DNA from: Salinisphaera sp052044135
GTDB lineage: Bacteria > Pseudomonadota > Gammaproteobacteria > Nevskiales > Salinisphaeraceae
Length of the DNA stretch: 64,000 nucleotides
Assembly: GCF_052044135.1 (NCBI RefSeq)
Contig: NZ_JBQDYF010000002.1
Location: forward strand, 124,001 to 188,000
Direction: 5' to 3'
Below, in pieces: positions 47,090-54,958 of this stretch. A program made the translations under genes and the position numbers. Under the pieces are notes generated by a model. That model saw nothing but the letters and a program-made list of their open reading frames with translations, was not told the DNA's origin and did no database searches. Each line of letters begins with the position of its first letter. The stretch's first letter is position 1.

Positions 47090-49531
47090 ATGGATCGCAG
47101 CTACCGTTTCGCCGACATCGAGGCCGACGTCCAGCACCGCTGGGACGAAGCCGACGCTTTTCGCGTGGCCCGCGACGACCGCGAGAAGTTCTATTGCCTG
47201 TCGATGTTCCCCTATCCCAGCGGCAAGCTGCATATGGGGCACGTGCGCAATTACACCATCGGCGACGTGATCGCGCGTTACCACCGCATGTGCGGCAAGA
47301 ACGTGCTGCAGCCGATGGGCTGGGATGCCTTCGGTCTGCCGGCGGAGAACGCGGCGATCAAGAACGGCGTGCCGCCGGCGAAATGGACGCGCGACAACAT
47401 CGCCGCCATGCGCGAGCAGCTCAAGCAGCTCGGTTTCGCCTACGACTGGTCGCGCGAGATCGCCACCTGCGACCCGTCCTATTATCGCTGGGAGCAGTGG
47501 CTGTTCACTAAGCTGTTCGAGCAGGGCCTGGTCTATCGCCGCGAATCGGTGGTCAACTGGGACCCGGTCGACCAGACCGTGCTCGCCAATGAGCAGGTGG
47601 TGGACGGGCGCGGCTGGCGCTCGGGCGCGATCGTCGAGCAGCGCGCGATCCCGCAGTGGTTCGCGCGCATCACCGATTATGCCGACGAACTGCTGGACGA
47701 CCTGGACAAGCTCGACGGCTGGCCGGACGCGGTCAAGACCATGCAGGCCAACTGGATCGGCCGCTCGACCGGCCTGGAGATCGATTTCTCGGTTGCCGGC
47801 CAGGACGAACCGCTGACCGTTTACACCACGCGCCCCGATACGCTGCACGGCGCGACCTACATGGCGCTCGCCGCCGACCACCCGCTGGTCGCGGCCGCCG
47901 CCGATACCGATGCCGAACTGGCGGCCTTCGTCGAGGAATGCCGGGCCGGCGGTACCGCCGAGGCCGGGCTGGAAACACGCGACAAGAAAGGCTATCGGCT
48001 GCCGGTCGAGGCTATTCACCCGCTGTCGGGCGAGAAACTGCCGATCTTCGCCGCCAATTTTGTGTTGATGGGTTACGGCACCGGCGCGGTCATGAGCGTG
48101 CCGGCCCACGACCAGCGCGACTGGGAATTCGCCCGCGCCTATGACCTGCCGATCGTGTCGGTGATCGCCGACGAATCCGGGGCGCCGGGGGACGTGACCG
48201 CGGCCGCCTTCGTTGACAAGGGCGGGCTGGTCAACTCGGGCGAGGATAACGGCAAGGATTTCGAGACGGCGTTCAACGACATCGCGGACCGGCTGGAAGC
48301 ACGCGGCGCAGCGCGGCGCAAGACCCAGTATCGACTGCGAGACTGGGGTCTGTCGCGTCAGCGCTACTGGGGCGCGCCGATCCCGATCATTCATTGCGAC
48401 GACTGCGGCGCGGTGCCGGTGCCGGAAGCAGATCTGCCGGTGGTGCTGCCCGAGGATGTCACGCCCGAAGGCGCCGGTTCACCGCTGCCGAACATGCCGG
48501 AATTCGTGAACACCACGTGTCCGAAATGCGGCAAGGATGCCAGGCGCGAGACCGATACCTTCGACACCTTCATGGAATCGTCCTGGTATTTCGCCCGCTT
48601 CACCTGCCCGGACGCCGATGCGATGATCGACGACCGGGCGCATTACTGGATGCCGGTCGATCAATACATCGGCGGCATCGAGCACGCGATCCTGCATCTG
48701 CTGTACGCGCGTTTCTTCCAGAAGCTGATGCGTGACGTCGGGCTGGCGAAGGCCGACGAGCCGTTCAAGGCGCTGCTCACCCAGGGCATGGTGCTGAAAG
48801 ACGGCGCCAAGATGTCAAAGTCCAAGGGCAACACGGTCGATCCCCAGGCGCTGATCGAAACCTACGGCGCCGATACCATGCGTTTGTTTTCCATGTTCGC
48901 GGCCCCGCCGGACCAGTCGCTGGAATGGTCGGATGCCGGGGTGGAAGGCGCGCATCGCTTCCTGCACCGGCTGTGGCGGCTGGTGGCCGCGCATGTCGAG
49001 GCTGGCGTGGTGGCGCCAGCCACCGCGGCGACGGGTGAGGCCGGCGAGTTGCGCCGCAAACTGCACGAGACCATCGCCAAGGTGGGCGACGACGTCGGCC
49101 GGCGCTATACCTTCAATACGGCGATCGCGGCGATCATGGAACTGGCCAACGCGCTGGGCCGGGTCGACGACGCGCCCGAGCCCGAGCTGCAGGCCGTGCG
49201 CCAGGAAGCCCTGGAGGCGATCGTGCGCATGCTCGCGCCCATCACGCCGCACGTATGCGATGTGCTCTGGCGCGCGCTCGGCCGTGACGGGCTGCTGCTG
49301 GACGCGGCCTGGCCGGTCGCCGACGAGGCCGCGCTGGTGCGCGATACGCTCACGCTGGTGGTGCAGGTCAACGGCAAGGTCCGCGCCCGTATCGAAGTGC
49401 CGGCCGATGCCGATCGCGATACAGTGGCCGAGACCGCGCTGGCCGAGCCCAACGTGGTGCGTCATATCGAGGGCAGGGACCTGAAGAAAACCATCGTCGT
49501 GCCCGGCAAGCTGGTCAATCTGGTGGTCTGA
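47090..49531 (+). CDS. leuS: Leucyl-tRNA synthetase
   Basis: An 813-residue class I synthetase. ATG 47090 (MDRSYRFADIEADVQHRW) follows AGGA. The HIGH motif appears as PYPSGKLHMGH near residue 45, the CP1 editing domain is at ~220-400 (TGAVMSVPAHDQRDWEFA), and KMSKS is at residues 574-578. A zinc-type CPKCGKDA lies just before DTFMESSWY. The frame is open for ~70 codons upstream, overlapping lnt, but that part is not leuS-like. Confidence 0.97.
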   Translation: MDRSYRFADIEADVQHRWDEADAFRVARDDREKFYCLSMFPYPSGKLHMGHVRNYTIGDVIARYHRMCGKNVLQPMGWDAFGLPAENAAIKNGVPPAKWTRDNIAAMREQLKQLGFAYDWSREIATCDPSYYRWEQWLFTKLFEQGLVYRRESVVNWDPVDQTVLANEQVVDGRGWRSGAIVEQRAIPQWFARITDYADELLDDLDKLDGWPDAVKTMQANWIGRSTGLEIDFSVAGQDEPLTVYTTRPDTLHGATYMALAADHPLVAAAADTDAELAAFVEECRAGGTAEAGLETRDKKGYRLPVEAIHPLSGEKLPIFAANFVLMGYGTGAVMSVPAHDQRDWEFARAYDLPIVSVIADESGAPGDVTAAAFVDKGGLVNSGEDNGKDFETAFNDIADRLEARGAARRKTQYRLRDWGLSRQRYWGAPIPIIHCDDCGAVPVPEADLPVVLPEDVTPEGAGSPLPNMPEFVNTTCPKCGKDARRETDTFDTFMESSWYFARFTCPDADAMIDDRAHYWMPVDQYIGGIEHAILHLLYARFFQKLMRDVGLAKADEPFKALLTQGMVLKDGAKMSKSKGNTVDPQALIETYGADTMRLFSMFAAPPDQSLEWSDAGVEGAHRFLHRLWRLVAAHVEAGVVAPATAATGEAGELRRKLHETIAKVGDDVGRRYTFNTAIAAIMELANALGRVDDAPEPELQAVRQEALEAIVRMLAPITPHVCDVLWRALGRDGLLLDAAWPVADEAALVRDTLTLVVQVNGKVRARIEVPADADRDTVAETALAEPNVVRHIEGRDLKKTIVVPGKLVNLVV

Positions 49532-49566
49532 GCCGCGATGGATCGCCCAAGCAGAGAGCACGAATA

Positions 49567-50124
49567 ATGGGTCACGTTTGCTTATCCGCCACCATTCGCG
49601 CTCGCGCCGCCCGGGCGAGCGTCATGCTGGCGCTGCTTTCGCTTGCGGGCTGCGGCTTCCACATGCAGGGCGCTTCGCCGTTGCCCAAAGGCATCTCGTC
49701 GATGCGCGTGTCATACAGCAATGCCTATCAGGTGGGGGATCCGCCGGTCGTGACCGCGCTCAAACAGCGTTTGCGCCGCCAGCATCTGCTCGGCGACGCC
49801 GATGCCCCGGCCCAAATCGACATCGTGAGCGTCGGCAACAGCCAGCGTATCGTCTCGGTGAGCCCGGTCGACGGGTATGCGGCGGAGTACGCGCTCACGA
49901 CCCGGGTGGTCTTCAATTACAGCGTCCATGGCGCCAAGCAGCTGTCGGGCGAAACGCTATCGGCCACGCGCGACTACAGCGTGTCGGACACCCAGCGGTT
50001 GTCGTCCGAGGGCGAGCGCGACCAATTGCTGAATGAAATGCAGAAGAATCTCGCGAACCGTATTCTCGATCGCATCGCCCAGGCCAACGACAAGCTCGGC
50101 TCGAGCCGTGCCAAGGGTAACTGA
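49567..50124 (+). CDS. lptE: LPS-assembly lipoprotein LptE
   Basis: A 185-residue lipoprotein (lipobox LSLAGC, lipidated Cys29) starting CGFHMQGASPLP after cleavage, the conserved LptE/RlpB N-terminus. It plugs the LptD barrel that places LPS in the outer leaflet. Predicted beta-strands alternate through ~40-150 and a C-terminal helix follows. It lies 35 nt after leuS. holA, its usual downstream neighbour, is replaced by a nitroreductase gene. Confidence 0.9.
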   Translation: MGHVCLSATIRARAARASVMLALLSLAGCGFHMQGASPLPKGISSMRVSYSNAYQVGDPPVVTALKQRLRRQHLLGDADAPAQIDIVSVGNSQRIVSVSPVDGYAAEYALTTRVVFNYSVHGAKQLSGETLSATRDYSVSDTQRLSSEGERDQLLNEMQKNLANRILDRIAQANDKLGSSRAKGN

Positions 50125-50128
50125 GGCC

Positions 50129-50716
50129 ATGGCGGATCGCGCAACACTGACAGACAGCCCGGTCTCGCCGGCGGATGCCGCCGCGCTTATCCGCGGCCGG
50201 CGCACGATCGACCGGTTCAAGCCGGGCCAGGTGCCCGAGGCCGCACTGATTTACGAGGCGATCGAGCTTGCGCGCTGGGCGCCGAATCATCACCGCACCG
50301 AACCCTGGCGCTTCTATCTCATCGGCGAGCGCACCAAGGCCGGTATCATCGAGCTCAACAGCCGCCTACTGGCGGCCAGCCGCGGCCCGGACGTGGCCGA
50401 AGCCAAGCGCGAGCGGTGGCAGAGCATGCCCGGCTGGCTGGCCGTCAACTGTTGTCCCAGTGACGACCCGATCACCGCGCGCGAGGACTACGCCGCCTGT
50501 GCCTGCGCGGTCGAGAATCTCATGCTCTACCTGCACAGCGCGGGCGTCGGCACCAAGTGGGCGAGCGGGGCGGTCACGCGCGAAGCCGCATTCCTCGAAC
50601 TGCTTGGCGCGCAATCGGGGGAATACTGCGTCGGGCTGGTCTGGTACGGTTATGCCCAGCGGCGCCCCAGGTCCCAGCGCCAGTCGGTCGATCACATCGT
50701 CCGCGCGCTGGACTGA
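50129..50716 (+). CDS. Nitroreductase-family flavoprotein
   Basis: A 195-residue FMN enzyme of the YdjA/NfsA-like superfamily. LIRGRRTIDRFKPGQVPEAALIYEAIELARWAPNHH has the Arg-Arg pair binding FMN phosphate and the WAPNHHRTEPWRF signature near residues 50-65. A late GLVWYGYA motif closes the fold. GAGG precedes ATG 50129, 4 nt after the lptE stop, so it is probably cotranscribed. The physiological substrate is unknown. Confidence 0.87.
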   Translation: MADRATLTDSPVSPADAAALIRGRRTIDRFKPGQVPEAALIYEAIELARWAPNHHRTEPWRFYLIGERTKAGIIELNSRLLAASRGPDVAEAKRERWQSMPGWLAVNCCPSDDPITAREDYAACACAVENLMLYLHSAGVGTKWASGAVTREAAFLELLGAQSGEYCVGLVWYGYAQRRPRSQRQSVDHIVRALD

Positions 50717-50754
50717 AGCCGACGGCGGCGATTCGAGTTCCGCGTCAAAGGGCA

Positions 50755-50783
50755 TTGCAAAAACCCCGAGACAGATATAGAAT
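50755..50783 (+). promoter_or_regulatory. Probable sigma-70 promoter for rplM-rpsI
   Basis: TTGCAA (50755-50760) and TAGAAT (50778-50783; five of six consensus) are separated by 17 nt. The start would lie near 50790, leaving a GC-rich leader of ~65 nt before rplM. Confidence 0.6.
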
Positions 50784-50854
50784 TGCGCGCTTTCGCAGCC
50801 CGGGTCGCTGGTCTCCCGCTACGGCTTGCGACCTCCTACGGTATAAGAGTTGCA

Positions 50855-51283
50855 ATGAAGACGTTTTCCGCGAAGAAAGATGAGGTGCCCGGCGACTGGT
50901 ACGTCGTGGACGCGACCGACAAGACGCTCGGTCGACTGGCCTCCGAGATCGCTTTTCGCCTGCGCGGCAAGCACAAGCCCGAATATACGCCGCACATGGA
51001 TGTCGGCGACCACATCGTGGTGATCAACGCCTCGAATGTGAAGACGACGGGCAAGAAAGCCGAGCAGAAGAAGTACTACCGGTTCACCGGGTATGTCGGC
51101 AACCTGAAGGAGATCACGCTCGGCAAGCAGATGGCCAGCCATCCCGAGCGGGTCATTGAGCACGCCGTCAAGGGCATGCTGCCGAAGGGGCCGCTCGGCC
51201 GCCAGATGTTCCGCAAGCTGCGTGTCTATCCGAGCGCCGACCACCCGCACACCGCACAGCAGCCGCAGACGCTGGAGATTTAA
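50855..51283 (+). CDS. rplM: 50S ribosomal protein L13
   Basis: A 142-residue ribosomal protein. ATG 50855 begins MKTFSAKKDEVPGDWYVVDA, the usual L13 N-terminus; GRLASEIAFRLRGKHKPEYTPH, then VKGMLPKGPLGRQMFRKLRVY complete the signature. It forms the standard operon with rpsI, 3 nt downstream. Confidence 0.98.
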   Translation: MKTFSAKKDEVPGDWYVVDATDKTLGRLASEIAFRLRGKHKPEYTPHMDVGDHIVVINASNVKTTGKKAEQKKYYRFTGYVGNLKEITLGKQMASHPERVIEHAVKGMLPKGPLGRQMFRKLRVYPSADHPHTAQQPQTLEI

Positions 51284-51286
51284 GAC

Positions 51287-51679
51287 ATGGCAACCGAACA
51301 GTCGTACGGCACCGGCCGCCGCAAGACCGCTTCCGCCCGCGTGTTCATCAAGCCGGGCTCCGGTCAGATCACGGTCAACAAGAAGACGCTGGACGAATAC
51401 TTCGGCCGGCCGACCTCGCGCATGATCGTGCGCCAGGCGCTGGAAGCCACCGAGTCGACCGACCGCTTCGACATCACCGTTACCGTCAACGGCGGCGGCC
51501 CGAATGGTCAGGCCGGCGCCATCCGCCACGGTCTGGCGCGCGCCCTGGTCGACTACGACGAAGGCATGCGCCCCGCGCTGCGCGCGGCCGGTTATCTGAC
51601 CCGCGACGCCCGCAAGGTCGAGCGTAAGAAGGTCGGCCTGCACAAGGCCCGCAAGTCGCCGCAGTACTCCAAGCGCTAG
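51287..51679 (+). CDS. rpsI: 30S ribosomal protein S9
   Basis: A 130-residue ribosomal protein. YGTGRRKTASARVFIKPG opens the sequence and the conserved C-terminal KVERKKVGLHKARKSPQYSKR ends it; its last Lys-Arg residues contact P-site tRNA. ATG 51287 lies 3 nt after rplM with an adequate ribosome site inside its end. Confidence 0.98.
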   Translation: MATEQSYGTGRRKTASARVFIKPGSGQITVNKKTLDEYFGRPTSRMIVRQALEATESTDRFDITVTVNGGGPNGQAGAIRHGLARALVDYDEGMRPALRAAGYLTRDARKVERKKVGLHKARKSPQYSKR

Positions 51680-51690
51680 CGACGGCTGCC

Positions 51691-51720
51691 GGCTGGCTGC
51701 GTTACAATACGCAGCCAGCC
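51691..51720. promoter_or_regulatory. 12-bp perfect hairpin with a -10-like TACAAT in its loop
   Basis: GGCTGGCTGCGT (51691-51702) and ACGCAGCCAGCC (51709-51720) pair perfectly around TACAAT. No T-run follows, so it is a poor terminator for rpsI. TACAAT is 25 nt upstream of tRNA-Gln and would suit its promoter, though no good -35 was seen. Confidence 0.6.
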
Positions 51721-51732
51721 ACTCCAGGTTAC

Positions 51733-51806
51733 TGGGGATTCGTCTAATGGTAGGACTACGGACTCTGACTCCGTCAGTGGGGGTTCGAATCCCTCATCCC
51801 CAGCCA
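51733..51806 (+). tRNA. tRNA-Gln (anticodon CTG), CCA encoded
   Basis: A 74-nt cloverleaf. The acceptor arm pairs TGGGGAT with ATCCCCA, followed by discriminator G and CCA. The anticodon stem ACGGA/TCCGT holds the loop CTCTGAC, giving anticodon CTG. The T-loop is TTCGAAT. It resembles E. coli tRNA-Gln. A terminator follows 4 nt later. Confidence 0.95.
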
Positions 51807-51858
51807 GACCAAAAGCCCGCCTTCCGGCGGGCTTTTTTTTGGTCTGGCTGGGGATGAG
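51793..51858. repeat. Long inverted repeat mirroring the tRNA-Gln 3' end around its terminator
   Basis: The arms at 51793-51814 (tRNA 3' end plus CCAGACCAAAA flank) and 51837-51858 are perfect reverse complements over 22 nt, enclosing the terminator stem. The right arm reads as an inverted copy of the tRNA end. Confidence 0.9.
51811..51840 (+). terminator. Rho-independent terminator of tRNA-Gln
   Basis: Stem GCCCGCC (51815-51821)/GGCGGGC (51826-51832) with loop TTCC, preceded by four A and followed by eight T. Confidence 0.92.
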
Positions 51859-52068
51859 TATCTGGTTCGAGCCCCTCGGTTCGACGAGCGGCCGTAGGCC
51901 GCGAGAACGCTGGAGCGAAGCGACGGCGGCCCCGAAGGGGTGAGCGGCGAAGCCGCGAATAATCCGAGCTACAGCGGTCCCGTATTACCCGTATTAATTG
52001 ATCGAAGGCGGTCTTTGGGGTTTTGCTGGGGATGAGTATCTGGTTCGAACCCCTCGGTTCGACGAGCG
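51847..52068. repeat. 44-bp direct repeats (51847-51890 and 52025-52068)
   Basis: The two copies start GCTGGGGATGAGTATCTGG and end TCGACGAGCG and differ at one position. Their first 12 nt equal the reverse complement of the tRNA-Gln 3' end. They are 178 nt apart and open two tandem units of the split-T-arm element. Confidence 0.9.
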
Positions 52069-52250
52069 CGCAGCGCGCGAAGACAGTCGAGCTTGCCCGG
52101 CTGGACCCGGAGGGCCGAGTGGCGGAGCCGCGAGCAATCCCTTTTCCTCAGCCAAACAAGAGCCCGCCTCGCGCGGGTTTTTTATGGCCGGCGTCGCGGA
52201 TTTGATAAGACGCTCGGTTCGACCGCGGCGTCGGCAATCCCTCGTTGCTG
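51878..52250 (+). repeat. Three split-T-arm units with GNA-triloop hairpins
   Basis: Each unit has a left half GGTTCGA and a right half AATCC, like a tRNA T-arm split by an insert: unit A 51878-51965, unit B 52056-52154 (ending CAGCCA like a tRNA), unit C 52216-52250 (short). The inserts of A and B hold short stems with three-base loops of form GNA: GCGGCC-GTA-GGCCGC, CCCC-GAA-GGGG, GCGGC-GAA-GCCGC, GCGC-GCA-GCGC, CCC-GGA-GGG, GGC-GGA-GCC. No gene is seen in the rest of 51859-52469. Confidence 0.7.
52161..52183 (+). terminator. Terminator-like hairpin after split-T-arm unit B
   Basis: CCCGC (52163-52167)/GCGGG (52173-52177) with a 5-nt loop and six T. It follows a CAGCCA end much as the true terminator follows tRNA-Gln, suggesting both were copied together. 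Confidence 0.6.
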
Positions 52251-52469
52251 GCCGAACCAAAGCTCGCTTGTCGGTGTTCCTGATCACGCCGACGAACAGC
52301 CTCTTGAGTGAGAACAGCTCGGTTCAACCAATGCACAAAACAGGCGCTGGGCGGTCTGTATTTGTTCGGAGAGCGAATCCCCTGCTTTATATAGAGCGGT
52401 TGTCCGCCATCGATCGTGTAGCACTCATAGCATGATTCCGGTATACATATAAATACAGGAATCAGGCGT

Positions 52470-53600
52470 ATGTCTGCTAAAGACAGGGAAGGCAGAGTGT
52501 TTGTCGGAAAACGATCAGGGGCCGGGCGTGGTGAGCATAGCGATCAGAGCCCGGATACGATCGGTCTCGGGATGGTCGGGGTAAGCCGTATGCTGGCCAG
52601 CGGTGAGCCGTTGCTTTTGCGCGGCAGGCGAACGCGGCACCCACATCCGTTATTTTGGGGTTGTTGTCTGGTAGCGATCGCGGTCTGTGCCTACGCCGCC
52701 AATCCGGTGATGGCCGTGCTGGCTTTTCGTGACGGCGCAAGCCCGCTGGGTATGGTGGTTGCCCGCAGTGTGGCGTTGCTCGTGTTACTCGGTTTCGGAC
52801 TTATCCGGGACCGGCCCGCTCGGGCTGGCCTGCTGGGGTCGACCTTGATCCCGGGCTTGTTCATGGGCCCGATATTTGTATTGCAGAGCTACGGCATTTT
52901 CGCAGCCGTTGCGAAAGCCCCCGTCGGCCTGGTCATGCTGATTTATGGCTTATTGCCGTTCTGGATACAAAGCGATGCATTGTCACCGCGCGACTGGAGG
53001 TGGTCTTTGCGCGTATTGGTAGCGATTACGGCAATCGCGCTGGCTTGGTCGCAGTTGGTAAACGAGCCGCGCATCGACGGCTTGCTATGGGCGATTGTTA
53101 GTGTCGTTGCTGCGCGGACGTTATGGATAGGCTGCCGGTTTCATCGATACAGCTTGTCGACGGCCCATGCCAAGCCGCTTTTGTTTTGTATGGCTATCTC
53201 GGCGCTGGCTGTGTCGCTTATGCTGGGATTGACGCTGGGCCACGATATGCTTCCGAAGCATTACGCGGGGTGGTGCGATGCGTCCGTTCTCGGAGCGACC
53301 TATGCGCTTGCCACACTATTGTTGTTGCGTGCGTTGCCTTTACTCGAAACGGTAAGCGTGGCCTGGGTGGTTCGCCTGGAATGGCCGGTTTCCATGGCGC
53401 TGGCGATAGCATGTCTGCATGAGCCGGCCAGTTTCTGGCTCATGTCGGGTGCGGCGGTGGTCTGGAGCGTAAGCTTGCCAAAGCTTGACCGATGGTTACG
53501 CCCCGGAATTCTTGTACGTAGACCGCGTAATCGGGAAACTGCGCATTCAACGATCATGTCAGGGCATTATGGGCGTCGAAGACCTTCCTCTGGTCGGTGA
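52470..53600 (+). CDS. EamA/DMT-family permease
   Basis: A 376-residue protein with about ten hydrophobic helices between residues ~60 and 335 in the two-times-five pattern of drug/metabolite transporters. The N-terminal ~55 residues are polar, so the true start could be one of the ATGs near residue 35 or 41; ATG 52470 has AGGA upstream. Codon use is less GC-rich than in neighbouring core genes. It overlaps the CGNR gene by 32 nt. The substrate is unknown. Confidence 0.75.
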   Translation: MSAKDREGRVFVGKRSGAGRGEHSDQSPDTIGLGMVGVSRMLASGEPLLLRGRRTRHPHPLFWGCCLVAIAVCAYAANPVMAVLAFRDGASPLGMVVARSVALLVLLGFGLIRDRPARAGLLGSTLIPGLFMGPIFVLQSYGIFAAVAKAPVGLVMLIYGLLPFWIQSDALSPRDWRWSLRVLVAITAIALAWSQLVNEPRIDGLLWAIVSVVAARTLWIGCRFHRYSLSTAHAKPLLFCMAISALAVSLMLGLTLGHDMLPKHYAGWCDASVLGATYALATLLLLRALPLLETVSVAWVVRLEWPVSMALAIACLHEPASFWLMSGAAVVWSVSLPKLDRWLRPGILVRRPRNRETAHSTIMSGHYGRRRPSSGR

Positions 53601-54192
53601 GGATCCGGTACTGGATTTCGTTAACACCGTGGACGATCCGGGAGCTGAATCCGAACTGGATTATCTCACCGACTATCAACAGGTCGTCGACATATGCTGT
53701 CGTGCGGGATTGCTTTCTTCTGATATCCGTGCGCGGCTGTGGGTGGAAATGCAGCGTAATGCCGCTCGGGCGAGTGAAGCGTTCGACGAGGCCATCGCGC
53801 TACGCGATCGACTGCGTTCACTTTTTTTGTCGATACTTGGGCGGCCCACATTGCAGGAGGCTGCAATTGCGCACCTCGATAACCTGGTACGCGAAGCGAT
53901 TCAGCATCGAGTATTGGACATCCCGGATGGCCATCGGTGTGCACGCCTGCGTTGGCAAGCCACTGACGACTTTGTCAGAGTTCCATTGTGGGAGATCGCG
54001 ACGAACGCGCTCGATCTGCTGTGCAACGAAGATAAGATGAATCGACTGAAGGTTTGTGCCAACGACCCGTGTCAATGGCTATTTCTTGATTACTCGCGTA
54101 ATGGCAAACGGCGCTGGTGCAGCATGGCCGAGTGTGGCCAGCAAGCCAAGGTCAAACGTTTACGAGAGCGACGACAGGCCGGAAAGCAATGA
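53569..54192 (+). CDS. ABATE/CGNR zinc-finger putative regulator
   Basis: A 207-residue protein from ATG 53569 (AGGG upstream). The N-terminal ABATE domain starts LPLVGEDPVLDFVNTVDD. The C-terminal CGNR finger reads VCANDPCQWLFLDYSRNGKRRWCSMAECG with four cysteines, but the CGNR box is CGQQ. Such proteins are assumed to be stress-linked transcription regulators. Its overlap with the EamA gene suggests it controls or is coexpressed with it. Confidence 0.85.
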   Translation: MGVEDLPLVGEDPVLDFVNTVDDPGAESELDYLTDYQQVVDICCRAGLLSSDIRARLWVEMQRNAARASEAFDEAIALRDRLRSLFLSILGRPTLQEAAIAHLDNLVREAIQHRVLDIPDGHRCARLRWQATDDFVRVPLWEIATNALDLLCNEDKMNRLKVCANDPCQWLFLDYSRNGKRRWCSMAECGQQAKVKRLRERRQAGKQ

Positions 54193-54371
54193 ATTGGCGC
54201 CAGTCTGCGGTTGTGCGGCTGCAATTGGCGAGTGTGTAAATCGGGCAGGTCTCGTTCCGAGCATGGCGCGCCGAGCTACTCGGTGGATGCCACCCTCAGC
54301 CTCGAAATAAGCGGCTCCGCCGGGGCGAATGCTACGTTCACAACTCGGACAGACGAATAGATCGAAGCGCC

Positions 54372-54788
54372 ATGACCAAGCCCCATGCCAGCGGCCGATG
54401 CCTCTGCGGCAGTGTGCACTACCGCATTACTCAAGCACCGGTCCACACCTTCTATTGCCACTGCACAGATTGCCAGAAAGAAACCGGCGGACCGTTCGCG
54501 GCCGAGATTTATGTGCCGGCCGATTCGGTTTCGTGTACAGGGCATATGAAGGAATACGTCGTTACCGGCGATTCCGGTCGGCCGGTACGGCGCTTTTCAT
54601 GCGCGACCTGCGCGAGCCCGATTCTGACGGTGTTCGATGACGAGCCCCGCTTTGTATGCGTCAAAGCGTGCAGCCTCGATGAGGCGAGTGGGCTACAGCC
54701 GGAATTTCATCTCTATGTGAAATCCAAACAGCCGTGGTATGTGATCGCTGATGGGTTGCCGCAATATCCAGGCGACATGGAATGGTGA
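54372..54788 (+). CDS. GFA-family zinc protein, second copy
   Basis: A 138-residue protein with zinc ligands CLCGSV (residues ~10-12), CHCTDCQKETGG (~29-40) and CATCASPI (~77-84). Family as at 16839 but diverged, with the more typical CQKETGGPFAAEI after the central site. No substrate is inferred. It stands alone in the accessory region. The 179 nt before it and the 142 nt after it show no gene. Confidence 0.87.
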   Translation: MTKPHASGRCLCGSVHYRITQAPVHTFYCHCTDCQKETGGPFAAEIYVPADSVSCTGHMKEYVVTGDSGRPVRRFSCATCASPILTVFDDEPRFVCVKACSLDEASGLQPEFHLYVKSKQPWYVIADGLPQYPGDMEW

Positions 54789-54930
54789 AGATACGGCTGC
54801 CCAGCCGTCCAGGCGCGTGGAAAATGGGGAGATTACCGTAGCGATTGCCCAAGTGGGTGTCCGACGCGTCGGCGGTGCGAGCGTGGGTTTCAATAGACAC
54901 AGTGCGGGACCGCGGTACAGCTATTGAAAG

Positions 54931-54952
54931 AATGTAGCCCACGGGCTACATT
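54931..54952. promoter_or_regulatory. 22-nt palindromic operator of the toxin-antitoxin pair
   Basis: Perfect 10-bp arms AATGTAGCCC and GGGCTACATT around AC, ending 6 nt before the toxin ATG. Position and symmetry fit an autoregulatory site. Confidence 0.75.
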
Positions 54953-54958
54953 TGACCC

